64,000 nt of DNA from NCBI GenBank assembly GCA_948470475.1, contig OX419338.1, forward strand, positions 5,097,766 through 5,161,765, in the 5' to 3' direction. Source of the stretch: Galaxea fascicularis (taxonomy: Eukaryota > Cnidaria > Anthozoa > Scleractinia > Euphylliidae). Shown one piece after another: positions 1 to 11,742 of this stretch (the stretch's first letter is position 1; the number at the start of each line of letters is the position of its first letter). The position numbers and the translations under genes are program-made. The notes under the pieces were generated by a model that was not told where the DNA came from, searched no databases, and worked only from the letters and a program-made list of their open reading frames with translations.

Positions 1-3000
1 CTGGAGGGCTTTCTGGTCCTCCTTTGGACTTTTTACGTCGCCCAAACAGAGTTTCTAGAAAAAAATTCTTTTTTGGAGTGGTCTGAGGACTTCCTTCCCC
101 AGGCTTCCGTTGCCCCTTGGGTGAGCTGAATTTGAAACAAGAAAAGTGTTACTATAAATTGATATACCATACCCCTCCCCATCCCTTAATGTTAAGGGCA
201 CTAAGAACCACTGGCCCAGTCAACTTCCTTCACTGCCACAGCTTTCTCACACACACACCCAACCACATACACCAGGAACTGACATACCACTGAAAACTCA
301 TTAATTTAAGAATAAGTGATTGCATTCATGGTAGCCTTCTAACATGTATTCTGGAGTCAACATCAAAACAGAAGCAAAACAGTGTAATGCACTATCACAC
401 TTACTTTGAGTTGATAGGGACTCTGTGAACCACACCCCCCACAATACTGGTAGAATAACTGACAGTCTCCTCTGGTGGCGAAGTAATCTCAGCATTTGCT
501 GGCATGCTGTTGGCTTTTGCTGGTGTATCCTCAAGATCTGTGTACCATACCGTTCTGCATCTATTACTTTCATCTTCCTATTCAAGTATTCAAGGAGAAA
601 AATACAAGTATGAGAACAAATAATATTATTTAATTCCCAACTTAGAGGATGTCTACAGTTTCATACATACAATGTACAGTCAGTTCTTGATCCAACATTG
701 AATGGCCTGTACGCACTAGGCTGAAAAGATTTGTTTCGTTCCGACAAAAATCTCGACAAATTTTGTCTACATCAAATTTTGAATTTGCCAATCGCATATG
801 CACTTGCCACTTTAAGGCCTGCAAATTGTAAGAATCTGACAGTTTTGACACTTGACAAAAATTTGTCCTTCCTTGAGGCAGGATGACGGCACTTTTGAAG
901 TTTGGTTATGGCTTGACAAAATTTTGGTAAGACGAAAAACGCCGTTTGCAATGGCAGAACAGAACTGATGACAAATATTTTTGCAAAATAAACAAATATT
1001 TGTCTAGTGCACATGGGTCCTATGCCTTCTTGAATTGTGTAGGAATATACATACCTCCCCCACAGAAGGTCAATGGAAATTCCAAGGGGGAGGGGGATGG
1101 GAAAAGCAAAACTTTAAAAGAAAAGTGTGTGTGTGGGATGGGGGGGGGGGAATATGGATAATCAGTTAGTACTTACTGAAATACTATAATAACCCTAAAA
1201 TTATAATACCAGCATGCATTATTATTTTGCCATACTGTTCTTGACCATAATTTGGAGGAGTATATTGAACAGTCAAGACCTTTGTTACTTGTAGACTCAC
1301 AATTACAGCTTATTTCAGCTTTAATTCTAGGAGCGGTGCCTCGCATGTGACGTCAGTCCCATTGCACCTGCCCCTTTTGGGTCTTGCTTCTTTTCTTTTC
1401 TTCATATTATGTTGTTTTATATATTTATACTATGCATTACAGGAGGAGTTCCCAATAAAGCTACAACAACATATATACATGATTGTCATTACTTTAAAAC
1501 AAAATAAACAAAAGAGAGGAAACTTAATTCTATGGTCAATCTCTTCTTTAAGTGACAACCACCGAACCACATTTTGGCTCAATCAATCTTCTGAAGCCAA
1601 GCTGAACAATGTCAAGTGTTGAGCAGAACCCACCGCAAATATGCTGCTATTTTTGCGAGGAACTGATTCAAGTGATGTTTGGAAATTTGATTGATGGAAG
1701 CCAAAATACGGTGTGATGGTTGGCACTTGAAGGTGAGATTTCACAAAATAATAATGAAAATTGCAGTCAATCACTTTTCACATATACCTTTACTGTTGCA
1801 CTTCCTTCAATATCTCCAACTGTTTTTGATCTTCCCTCTTCAGTTTTGTCATCTGCTTCATCAGGTTCCTTCACATTTCCTGGACTATCAATTGCCATTG
1901 CTCTTTTCTTCTCCCCAGTGTCAGGCTCTTCAAAGAGATAAATAATGCAAACACTACTGAAACCTATCTGCAGTGCATGAAATAAATACATCTTATTATA
2001 TATTTTGGTGTGTAGTATCACAGAGTATTTGTAAGACTCAGTTGTGCGAATAAGAGATTTATTACATCCAACTTGTATTGTAAACAAAGACTTTCTAGAA
2101 AGATAAACATTTGTTGGGAAAGTGTGACAGGTTTTGCGTGATGCATGCAGGGTAAAACAGGTTTTCTACAGTATAAATGAATGTGTAATATCACAGAATA
2201 TTAAATTTATTTGTACTTATCTTGTGCATTTTCTGTACAATAACTAACAGAGTTGGATAATAAGGGTACACAAGAGTGCTATGTCCTACACTGTATATCA
2301 GCTTCACTGGCGACCAATTATTATCAGTACGGCAACAAATTTTAAAATTCATGGTACAGCAGCAGATATGTTAACTGATCATTCAATATTTACTTGTTTT
2401 TTTTTAGTCATTAGTATTTTTGCAAAGCCCATTTGATCATGTTCATGTGATTTCTCTTGTATAAATTATAATTATGACCATCATCATCATCAACCTCAGG
2501 TAATCCTTATCTTCATCAATTCATCATTAATATTGCCATTGTCTTTACCTGTCTCAGTTGCTTTGGTCTCTTCTGAAGTCTGACTCTGAAGCTGATCATC
2601 ATTTTCTGCTTGTTCAGAAGGAGTGACATCAGGAACCTCGTCCTTTTCTCCTTTTCCAGCTTCTGTACATGTGCTCTCCACTTCAGTCGTTACTGCTTCA
2701 GTTTTTGCTTGCTCTCCATTTATTTCCACAGCAATAGGTTCAGGACTTTGTTCAGATTCCTTATGTGTACTATTAACAGAGGTTTTAAGTTGTTCCCCAT
2801 TTGTTTTCAAAGCAACAGGTTCAAGACTTGGTTCTGATTCCTTGGGGTCAGCTGAACTTAAATCTTGTTTCTCTTTGTTTATCTCTACTGCAACAGGATC
2901 TGGACTCTTTTTAGAATCCTTACTTTCAGCTGATGTTTCAACTTTTTCTTCACTTCTCTCTGTGACAACCGATTCAGGACTCTGTTGGGAATCCTTACTT

Positions 3001-3596
3001 TCTGCTGAAGTTTCAACTTTTTCTTCACTTGTCTCTGTAATAACAGGGTCAGAATGTGGTTCAGAATCCTTACTTTCAGCTGAAGTTGCAGCTTCTTCAT
3101 TTACCTCTATAACGACAGGATCATCACTTGGCTCAGATTTTTTACTCTCATTTGAAGTTTCACCAAGGTCTCTGTTTGACTCACCAACAACAGCCTCAGG
3201 GCTGGGTTCAGGATCTTTACATTCACCTGATCTTTCACCTTCCTTCACAGTTTCCACCTTAACACCTTCACCATTGATGTTTTTCTCGTCCCATTGTTCT
3301 CCCTGCATTTCAATTGGTTTTGTATCCTTAACAGAACTTTCTCTTACATTCTCAAAAGGTTCACCCTCCTCCTTTTTACCAACAGATTGATCAACGCCAT
3401 TAACTAGTGTTTGTTCACTCTTTAATTCCACTGTTTTACCCACATCATCTTTAATAGTTTCTGTCTCAGCAGCACCCTTTATTCCTTCAACAGATGGGGT
3501 CTGCTGATCTGAAACATCTTTTCCAGGAATATTAACAGCTTGTCCATTAATGGAGCTGATGGGCTGCTTTTCCTGTTCAGCATCTGTAGCAGACAT
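1..3596 (-). CDS. Acidic Glu/Ser/Pro-rich repeat protein, 5' part (4 exons, runs off left edge)
   Basis: I do not recognise this gene. Exons on the minus strand are 3596-2549, 1927-1788, 577-405 and 125-1 (incomplete). Junctions are ACAG|GTAAAG to TTTGAAG|AG (phase 1), AAG|GTATAT to AATAG|GAAG (phase 0) and TCAAA|GTAAGT to TTCAG|CTCAC (phase 2); every join keeps the frame open, giving 495 codons so far. The start ATG has an in-frame TGA 9 bases upstream. Residues about 123-298 are seven degenerate 24-27-residue repeats of the type TSAESKDSxxSPxPVxxExN. The rest of exon 1 is also acidic and looks disordered. The later exons become basic (QTTPKKNFFLETLFGRRKK). No signal peptide or membrane segment is visible. 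Without the first splice the frame ends at 2496 after 366 codons. Introns (126-404, 578-1787, 1928-2548) hold nothing recognisable. The composition suggests a scaffold or adaptor, but no function can be assigned. Confidence 0.75.
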
Positions 3597-3785
3597 CTTT
3601 TCTCAGTTATGTAAGGCTATAAATGTAACATTCTGTATTTACCAAGAGACTCCTATGAAAGTAAAAGAAGAGAAAATACAAAATCAACTGACATAATGGT
3701 GTTAGTAATGATAAAACTAAAGCTCAAGGTTATTTACATGTGTTTGCCTCAGATAAAACAAAAATAATTAAATAGAACCAGAGCT

Positions 3786-3904
3786 GGGCCGAGTTGCTCG
3801 AAGCATGGTTAGTGCTAACCAACGTTAAATACCATGACAACCTATAGGTTTTAATGCAACTTAACCAGTGGTTAGCGCTAACCATGCTTCGAGCAACTCG
3901 GCCC
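3786..3904. mobile_element. Short hairpin MITE, about 119 bp
   Basis: The left arm begins GGGCCGAGTTGCTCGAAGC and its reverse complement ends the element, with about 34 of 35 bases matching. The spacer is only about 50 bp, so the whole unit can fold. No target duplication is clear. It lies about 190 bp upstream of the start codon of the acidic repeat gene, so it may sit in its promoter or 5' UTR. Confidence 0.75.
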
Positions 3905-6900
3905 TGGTGTGGAAGTCTAACCTGAAACCAAAAGGCTTAAAATACAGGTATAAAAGGTAAGATTAATACACAAGGGGATTGATTTTTTAGTACACAATGT
4001 AGTACATAGAACTGTAGATCTGAAAAAATTCTGTAGCTAATCACTGAAATACCGGTGAGTTTATTATGCTCATTGAATTGAACAAGTGAACTCAGAATGA
4101 TTTTTTAAACATCTGCTTTTGCAAAGAACTGAACCTACAGTGTAGCTTGATTAGAATGTCCAGAAAGGATGGATTGAGATTGAAGAGAGTGTAAATGGAA
4201 GACAGCAAAAAATGCTATGGATGAATATTAAAATAGTAACATTCATCATTAATAATCATAAAATATGTTATTTGTCGATATATAGTAGGCAAATTTGGGC
4301 TAACACTCAATTTATTCCAGTTAAACTCAGCAGAGAGCCAAGGTAACCATGGCAACCCAGTGAGCGGCAACCACCATCCAGCACTGTCACACTGAATAGA
4401 TGTAGGAATTCAGTGGAGATAAGCTGATAGTTACCCAAATGGGAGGGCAGGGCAGGGCACAACAACACGAAAGCTTCGCAAAACCCAACACAAGTGATTG
4501 CACAATGAGTCTCGGAAATCTGAGCCCTGTAAATACTCAGAACCCTGCAACTTACAAGGCTGCCTGCCCATGACGAATACGAGCTGCCATGAAGAAGACT
4601 GCTGCCTGCTTTGCCTCTATTTTGACTTCGCCTAAATTATATTTAGCCACATTCAATTTAATTGCCTTTTCTAATGCTGTCACAACCTTGGGATGTATTT
4701 TATTAATATTTCTTTGATAGTGATATCAAAGTGATGTTTTGAACACTTTAAAGCAAATGTGATAATGGTCACCCACACATGCCACTGTACATGTATACCA
4801 GTGCTACGAGAAAACTGACACCCAAGGTGACACAAAAAATCATTCTGACATAATAATTCACCACATTTACAACTTACATGCACTTAGAGATGTGTTCTTA
4901 GATGACTTATGTTTGAATAAAGACCTCTTACTTGATGAACTAGTTCTAACCATTCTGAACAAAACTACCAAAAAGCCTCAGAAAGCTTTCCATGCCATAA
5001 TATTTATACTTTTTAAAGTATGAACAGAATATGAACGAGATCGGAACTAATGAGCTTTACAAGATTAAATATTGGGCTTGCATGTCGTAATTAAGATTGG
5101 GATCATTCTTTTGAAAACTTTCAAGATTACAACTTTTAAAATGAATATCAAACTGAGAACAGATTGTTCCCTTTTCATCTGAATACCATGTTTTGACATT
5201 CAATTTACTTCCAAACAACAAATCCCATAATTTTACAATAAATTATTCATTCATGGGTAGCAGAGACATCATCTTAGATTTTATGCTGTGAACATCACTG
5301 GTTCCTTTCTTATTGTAGTCTCTTAAACACAAAGAAGAGTATAATAATTGAATAGTAATTATTGAAGGGGACAATAAAATAACTACACCCTTTCTCTCCT
5401 GTAGGTTTGTTATATTTAAATGATAATCCTCTTACTGAAGTCAGCTCAGTCCTGAAGCTTCACTCTCTGTCAAATGTCAATATTCGGTCAACCTTTTGAA
5501 GATTATTTACATGTAAAATATAGCTTTAGGCATTTTCCTATAATGATACACTGCAAACTCTACCTGTCTCAGAAAGGTTTACCTATTCTGACTGAGTAAA
5601 CAAACCAAAATATTATTTACTCTATATTTAAAGAAACAATGAAAGTGCATTGGTTGGTGATCACATATGAGTAATAATATTACTGTTTTTTAGTAATAAT
5701 TATCACATCTTGGCAGCTGAGTTATTTGACCATGACAAACCAACAGAAGGTTATTGTTAAATTACAAACTGCTTGAGTTCCAGTTGAATAAGTTTCACTT
5801 TCTCATTCACTAAGGCAAATTTTATTAATCTTGGCCGCACAAAATTAACACTGCACTTGAGCTGACAAGTCATCCGTGCATTCAAATTAGATACAATGTA
5901 TTGCCAAAGAACAAAGCTACCAGATGTAAATTAGTCCCAGTAGTAGTCTACACAGCGTATGCTACAAAAACCTTAGTTACTTCCAAAATCTTGTTAATTT
6001 TGCCCCATAATCATTAGTGACAATAACTGATTCAGAAATAAAATTCACCCATGCATACAGTGGTCAAACATTGTTCTGATGGGCATTTAAAAACAGCCAA
6101 ATGCAAATTAGTACAACAGGGATGAGTTGTCACTTGTAATTTAATTTATTAAATGTCTGCTTTGTGATGAAGCGGTCTTAGCTAATGAACTTTCAATGGG
6201 CTGAGATTTAGCTGGCGCATACTGTTATTTGTTTCGAACTACTGACGCTATAATATTTGAAGAAATTAAAGTTTACAAGCTATGCGAGAATTAATAAACT
6301 TATGTGCACATACAGTGTAGATTGCTTGAGCAAACTTGCCCATTTGCGTGCCTTTCCAACATGTAATCTCAAGGATTTACGGTTTATTATTGTCTGCGAT
6401 ATTTACATTTGGAATAACACAGGAGTTTTGTTTATATGGATTTCGATGGCCACGTAATTGTTGATTTGACTTGCAACTCGACCTTCGTGCAGTGCTTATT
6501 GCCATGACCTCTGACCAAGCAAGCTTGATTTAGCTTACTTCGCAATTTCAGAATTCAGAATTTTCTCACGCTAAGAGGATTGGTGTTCACCGCTGAAACT
6601 TGTATGAAAAGCACGCAACAACAGCAACAGATGGTGCTCTAAAATTGTGAAAAAAATAACGGACTGCGATAAAGTGAATGCTTCGACAGGTAACTTATAT
6701 CTCAACGGTAGAGTGCACACAGAAATACACATAGCAGCGCAATCGGCACTTTCGGTGAATGAAACGGAATTCAACAAACTTTTACGAGGTGCAGTCGATA
6801 GCTATTACAGTAATAATGGGAATAACTTCACTTGAAATACGGCTTATCTACAGCTGAAGTTTATCGATAGTTTGATGCAACGCCCGATATACACGGTCGA

Positions 6901-7704
6901 TCGCATTGCTCACATTCCTAAAACAAAACACAAACGCCTTCAACAGGGCATGGTAATAATAATCAACATAATACGGAAACAATGGCCAAAAACGACGAGC
7001 GTAAATTCAACGAATTAAATATCCACCACATTATTAAAAATAAACGTTTTAGAACCCTCAAGGCGTTTGCTTGAGTCTACGCACGCGGTGCAGGAGAGAC
7101 TTGAGCGATGTTCTTTCGTCGCCAAGTTGCCGACGATACCGTATTCTGACCATCTTAGAGTTATCACCTCAAAACCGAAACTACAACCTGTTGGCAAACG
7201 CTGTGTTAGACCTAATTAAAGCTTATAATTGCAGTTTGCACTTGCCTTTTCGACGTTAGCGTCCTTTGGTTCTTTAAGAACGCAAAACACGATGTTTCCT
7301 GTTTCCTTATGGGCTGACTTTGCAAACCCGTAGTAACTCCAAGCACGTCAGGGATCATAAAACACGCTCGGAATGACGGGTAAGTGTGGTGATTAGTGTA
7401 CAGCGGGTCGGTGATATGGCTTTCTGTTTTGCTCTGTCTTTCAAAAGACCGAAATGGCAAAGCATGAATCCCTTTTGTTTATACTGAAAATTATATTCTT
7501 ACATAGGCAACGCTGGCCTGGGTGAAGTATCTTTTCTTAGACTAGGGTAGGAAAAGTAAGCCACTTCAAGAGTCCAGTGGGGAGTAACACTTTGAGCGAA
7601 ACCACTTCTTTTCAGTGATAGTTAACTGTTTAGATCGTACGGTTTGTTTGCGGTAAAACACCAGTGAAAATTGCTGCCGCCGTCATAAACCCGGAAATTA
7701 ACTC
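3905..7704. other. No gene seen
   Basis: AT-rich DNA upstream of the acidic repeat gene. Frames here are short. The longest plausible one (6647-6835) lacks an ATG start and shows no family motif. A non-coding first exon of the acidic repeat gene could lie here but cannot be picked out by eye. Confidence 0.5.
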
Positions 7705-8770
7705 ATAGTTCAGGGGCACCCAACGAGAAACTTCCACTCTTAAAGTGAGTTTCCTTAAAATAAGATTAAAAAATCTTGTTTTAAGTTCCTGAGATAAGAA
7801 ACTGCAAAGCTTAAAACAAGTACTCCAAATTCACAAAACAAGAACCAGGCTTCTTGAAACAGGAACTTTATTTCTTATTCTAAGTACAAAATAAAGGAGA
7901 AAACTGTCCTTGAAATAAGGAAATTGCCTCTTGTTTTAAGCAGTAAAAACATACAGTTAACAAGTAATAATATCTTGAACTAAGAGAATTGTTTCTAACG
8001 CTTTACATTTATGAAATGAGTTCTGATTACCTTAAGAAAGGAAATGTCCATAACTTGATATACAGGCATGGAACTAAAACATGTTTTAGATTCAAAATAT
8101 TAACTACTTAGTATTACTTAAACATTTTCCAACAAACTTCACAATAATAACACTGCTATTTCTTATACTGCTGCAACTTGTATAAGCATACATGTAATTA
8201 GATATCCAATCATCTGCTAAGCATTTAACCAGCATATTCATGGCACTCTTTTTTTTACTTACACCACACTATCTACTTTCTTTGATAAGAGTTGGGAACT
8301 AAACATTTGCTTCATGTCAAGCTTAGTTTGTGTTGATTTGTTGCCTACTTTCTTACTGATCATAAAACTGACAACATTTTTAATCATGAAACTGCCTCCT
8401 CTACATCTGAGAGTGCAAAAAACCTTACTGAAACCTTTAGAAACATGAATACACAACATGTCAGCTAAGTAAAATTAGAAACTTTTAAACATATATTGTG
8501 ACAAGAACTTGTCCAACTGTTTAGCTACTGACATTACTCATTTTGCTTAGAAGTTTGTTTTACACCACCACCAAAGTCATATCAAATCTACATGCATACA
8601 TGTATATAACGATCCTCTGCCAAGCATTTAAACGGTATATTTATGGCAGTTTTTATTCTTACACCATACCATCTACTTTCTTTGAAAAATCCATTTAACA
8701 CTCTTGTAAGAATGAACTACCATCAGCCAGCTTAGAGGCATGCATGGACTGTGTGAAAGGCAAGTCTTCG

Positions 8771-9806
8771 TCAAATGAACTGCTGCAAGGGCTCAAAGTT
8801 GACACATTCGACACTGGGGTTGAAGATCCTCTTGGTGACCAATGGCCAGAGGAGGTCTAGAAATAAGAAAAAGATATTTAACATTTTCTACTCCTTGTAT
8901 GGAAATTATCTTTCAGGGTTTAAGATTTATAAAAGATGTGAATGTTAACTCACATGGCTATCTTGATCTTGTAAACCTCAGACCATTGTCTGTTAGTTTA
9001 ACATCATGTTAAACTAGAAGTTGTTTGTATTATTTAAAGGTGTTTATCCAACACTGTAAAAATATATTCTTGCCTCTCATCTCATCAGTCTCATCCAATC
9101 AACAGGATATTTTATATAAGTCTCAAAATTTCTGCCTTGCTAAAAAATCTGAAGGGTAGAGGTCCATTAAGTCTGATTGTGTCAATTTCATAAACATTTT
9201 CCCATCCACTTGATTGTCTAGTATGTTAAGAGGAATATATAATTATACAAAAAAAAGTACAATGATCTAAATAATGAAAATTCAGATAAGTCTTTCTTCT
9301 CCCCCTCCCCTCCAAAAAAAAAAAACGATTCTTGCCAATCCTGAGGACCGAAAAAAAAAAGACGTCTCAGATATGACCAAAACCAAAAGCTTTAAATAAA
9401 TTGACTGACACATGAAACAATCTCATGCTGACTGTGAACAACCGGGATCAAATCACATTTGGAGTGTAAAATCACATAAATTACAGCCAAAACAATTACA
9501 TAAAAGCAGTGAGAAGCTTCAACGCCGTAAAATTATGAAGTTAACGTTTCTGCAAGCGAAGCTTTTTCGAAAACTTTGATGTAAAAGATGAGTGCGTAAT
9601 GAGCGCCATTTTTGGCGGGAAGAATGCTTTCACTTCAACAGAGAATTCACGGTCAAAACAGAATGGCTGAGGAACATACCTTCAAGAATGCGACACTGAT
9701 CCGCAAGGAAACCCGTTTCTTCTTTAAAAAGTGCGACCATTCTTTGCTTGTAAAGGCCCGTAACCGATCCTTGCATCAACAACTCAACCTCCTCGTCTTC
9801 CTCCAT
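8771..9806 (-). CDS. Candidate two-exon small gene inside the CACTA-like element
   Basis: Not recognised. Exon 1 is 9806-9680, starting ATG GAG GAA GAC (acidic MEEDEEVELL) and ending at a good GAAG|GTATGT donor in phase 1. A pyrimidine-rich acceptor (TTATTTCTAG|ACC) at 8856 continues in phase to a stop at 8771, giving 70 aa. If another exon lies between them, the second exon could instead use a Ser-rich open frame of 54 codons from 8856 to about 8695. The start faces the zinc-finger frame at 9959 across about 150 bp. It may be transposon cargo or a captured host fragment. Confidence 0.3.
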
Positions 9807-9958
9807 CTTTGTGACTACATGGTTTGCAACGTGCACTGCAGAGTCACATGACCCAGTTACGTGTCACTTTCATCCAATGAAAGAGACGGATTTCATAACC
9901 CAATAAGAAACGTTGTAATAAACTTCAAGAAGAGTGTCACTGGACAGGAAAAGCGAGA

Positions 9959-10210
9959 ATGGTGAAAAATTTATATGTCTGTGTCTTCTCAACAATATTG
10001 CTACATCTTTTGTTAACTCATATAAATACGGGACACAATGATGACAAAGACTATTTCGTGTTTTGTGGAATCGATGGATGTGACCAAAGGTTTGAAAAAG
10101 CCAACACCTTTGCAAGGCACGTGAGAGAAAAGCACGGGAAATTAGTTTTGATCTGTAGTTATTTTCGTTGTTACTGTTTGAATTATGTTTTACCCCGCTA
10201 TAGTTTGTAA
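9959..10210 (+). CDS. Short ORF with one C2H2 zinc finger, inside the CACTA-like element
   Basis: The 83-aa frame begins with a hydrophobic stretch (about residues 4-20), followed by one C2H2 finger: Cys-x4-Cys-x12-His-x4-His in FCGIDGCDQRF...HVREKH (about residues 37-60). An ATTAAA polyadenylation-like signal lies at 10254. One finger next to a hydrophobic N-terminus is unusual for a host transcription factor, so this looks like a transposon-borne or truncated gene. Single fingers of this general look occur in transposon proteins of aquatic animals, in my recollection. It could also be an exon whose partners are lost. Confidence 0.4.
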   Translation: MVKNLYVCVFSTILLHLLLTHINTGHNDDKDYFVFCGIDGCDQRFEKANTFARHVREKHGKLVLICSYFRCYCLNYVLPRYSL

Positions 10211-10870
10211 TTTTGTGCAACACTGTAACTAAATTTGGTTGCTATTGTTGACAATTAAACTTTCGAATTGCAGCTATTTTTGTTTCTGTTTCTATCATTT
10301 TCTCATTAACTTTTCTCTGACATAATGCCATGTTATATAAAGTTTCACATTTCCAGTCATATCATGGACTTGTACAATGATCACTGATGGAAATGAAGGC
10401 ATTTCCTTTGGCATTTTGAGGTCTGGCGTTTATAAGAATTTAACTTCTAGTAACAGGATAATAATTTCTTGAAATTAGATTACGTTGGCGCTTGTTTTAA
10501 GATCTCTGTGATCTACATTTCTTTTAAGATCTTAGTGGCTTAAAACTAGCTTTTATGTTCTTGAAATGAAAGTAACATTACTTATTTCAAGACCAGTGTT
10601 CTTGAAATAAGGATTCCTACTTTAAGAGTGTTCGATGAAATATCTGTTCGGGAAAGTCTACCCGTTCTAAGACTTTCGGATAATACATTGCCAAAAAGCT
10701 AATGATTTCTTAACTAAAACATTACCTAAAAGATTCGCAACCAGGGAAATCCAGGGGAAACAGTCCTTTAGATTTTCGGAAGGGATATTTTTGCAATTTT
10801 TCGCTCTTGAAAAGGTCGCCAAGCATTTTCGGGTAGGGAAGTAGTTCGCAGAGAAGTTCTTCGAAAGTAA

Positions 10871-11548
10871 AGCCCCGGCCAAACGATCACAACATTTCAA
10901 CACAACATATCCCAGCATTGTTGGATCATGTTGCGACATGTTGCGAAGGGCTGGCCAAACGGACGCAACATCACCTAACAGTCTGCGCAATAGTTTCAGC
11001 AAATGTTTATGGCCGCCAGTCTCCTGTTCTCCCGGACGTAAACAACATGGAGTATGTTTACGAGCGATTTCGCCGTTGGCGTCGCAAAATAATATCGAGA
11101 GTGCTTGAAATTTCTTGAAGCCCCTTCTCTCTAGAATAATAACATTTCTCGTAAATGTTCCACAGGCAGGGACGTCCCTGAAGCATTTCTATTAAATCGG
11201 TCGTCTCCCTCTCCGTCCATGTCTTTCTCGGTGATTTCTTCGAGTTTTTACACAATTCAAATTGCGCGCCACTTTCCGTCATGTTTACAAATGACGTTAA
11301 AAAAAAAACAAATCGAGTTAGTGCGCATGCCCAGACGCATCATTGTTGCACGAACCTGGCCAAACGACCACAACATCATGCAACATCCACAAATGTTGGG
11401 TGAAAAATTTGACCACTTTCAAATTTGAGCCAACAACACGCAACATATCGCAACATGTCGCAACAGGGTGGCCAAACGCGCGCAACATGTTACGGCCAAC
11501 AATGTTGGGATATGTTGCGCTGAATGTTGCGATCGTTTGGCCGGGGCT
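10871..11548. mobile_element. PIF/Harbinger-like non-autonomous element, 678 bp
   Basis: Ends AGCCCCGGCCAAACGATC and its reverse complement are flanked by TAA on both sides (10868-10870 and 11549-11551), fitting the TWA duplication of PIF/Harbinger. Both subterminal regions repeat GGCCAAACG and CGCAACATGTT modules in inverted orientation. There is no transposase, so it is a MITE. It is inserted in the outer element that starts at 7711. Confidence 0.75.
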
Positions 11549-11742
11549 TAACATTCAGCTAGCAATTTTTGAAATGAAAATTTTCGGGGAATTCAGTTTT
11601 CAGCTAAGAAATCCGAACAGATCAAATTTTTCTAGCAGATTAAAACAACTCTTTAAACAGTCTTTAAACATTACAAGAAGCCTACAAATATCCATCAAAG
11701 GTTTTTTGTGCTTAATCTGCTCGTTGGGTGCCCCTGATAGTT

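Larger units (their letters stand above)
7735..10630. mobile_element. CACTA (EnSpm)-like DNA transposon, 2.9 kb, nested
   Basis: The ends are CACTCTTAAAGT and its exact reverse complement, with partial matching continuing inward. The 3-bp flanks TTC at 7732-7734 and 10631-10633 agree with the 3-bp duplication typical of CACTA elements. Both ends hold many copies of a TTCTTGAAATAAG / CTTGTTTTAAG motif in both orientations, like CACTA subterminal repeats. Inside is a diverged duplication of about 100 bp (around 8183-8285 and 8590-8690). No transposase was recognised. Two small divergent coding candidates lie in the middle (8771-9806 minus and 9959-10210 plus). Membership of the superfamily rests on ends and duplication only. 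Confidence 0.6.
7711..11736. mobile_element. Outer CAGGGGCACCC-TIR element, split by two later insertions
   Basis: The left end reads CAGGGGCACCCAACGAG and the right end is its exact reverse complement. The flanks share ATAGTT (7705-7710 and 11737-11742), a likely 6-bp target duplication. Removing the CACTA-like insertion (7735-10630) and the Harbinger-like insertion (10871-11548), each with one duplicated target copy, leaves about 446 bp. That is close to the 403-bp uninterrupted relative at 17043-17445, which also shares the right-end block AGAAATCCGAACAGAT (as AGGAAATCCGAACAGAT). No coding capacity is seen in the outer part. The superfamily is uncertain; CAGGG ends resemble hAT, but the 6-bp duplication does not fit hAT well. 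Confidence 0.7.

Noticed and set aside
2280..2340. LHWRP-like peptide resembling the LINE RT segment
   Set aside because: Too short and immediately interrupted; it lies in an intron and cannot be separated from chance.
2610..3390. 255-codon plus-strand Ser/Phe-rich frame
   Set aside because: Antisense shadow of the acidic repeat exon, whose minus-strand frame has an ATG, an upstream stop and matching downstream exons.
6647..6835. Frame reading NGRVHTEIHIAAQSALSV
   Set aside because: Starts with GTG rather than ATG, has a donor-like site in the middle, no recognised family and no matching neighbouring exon.
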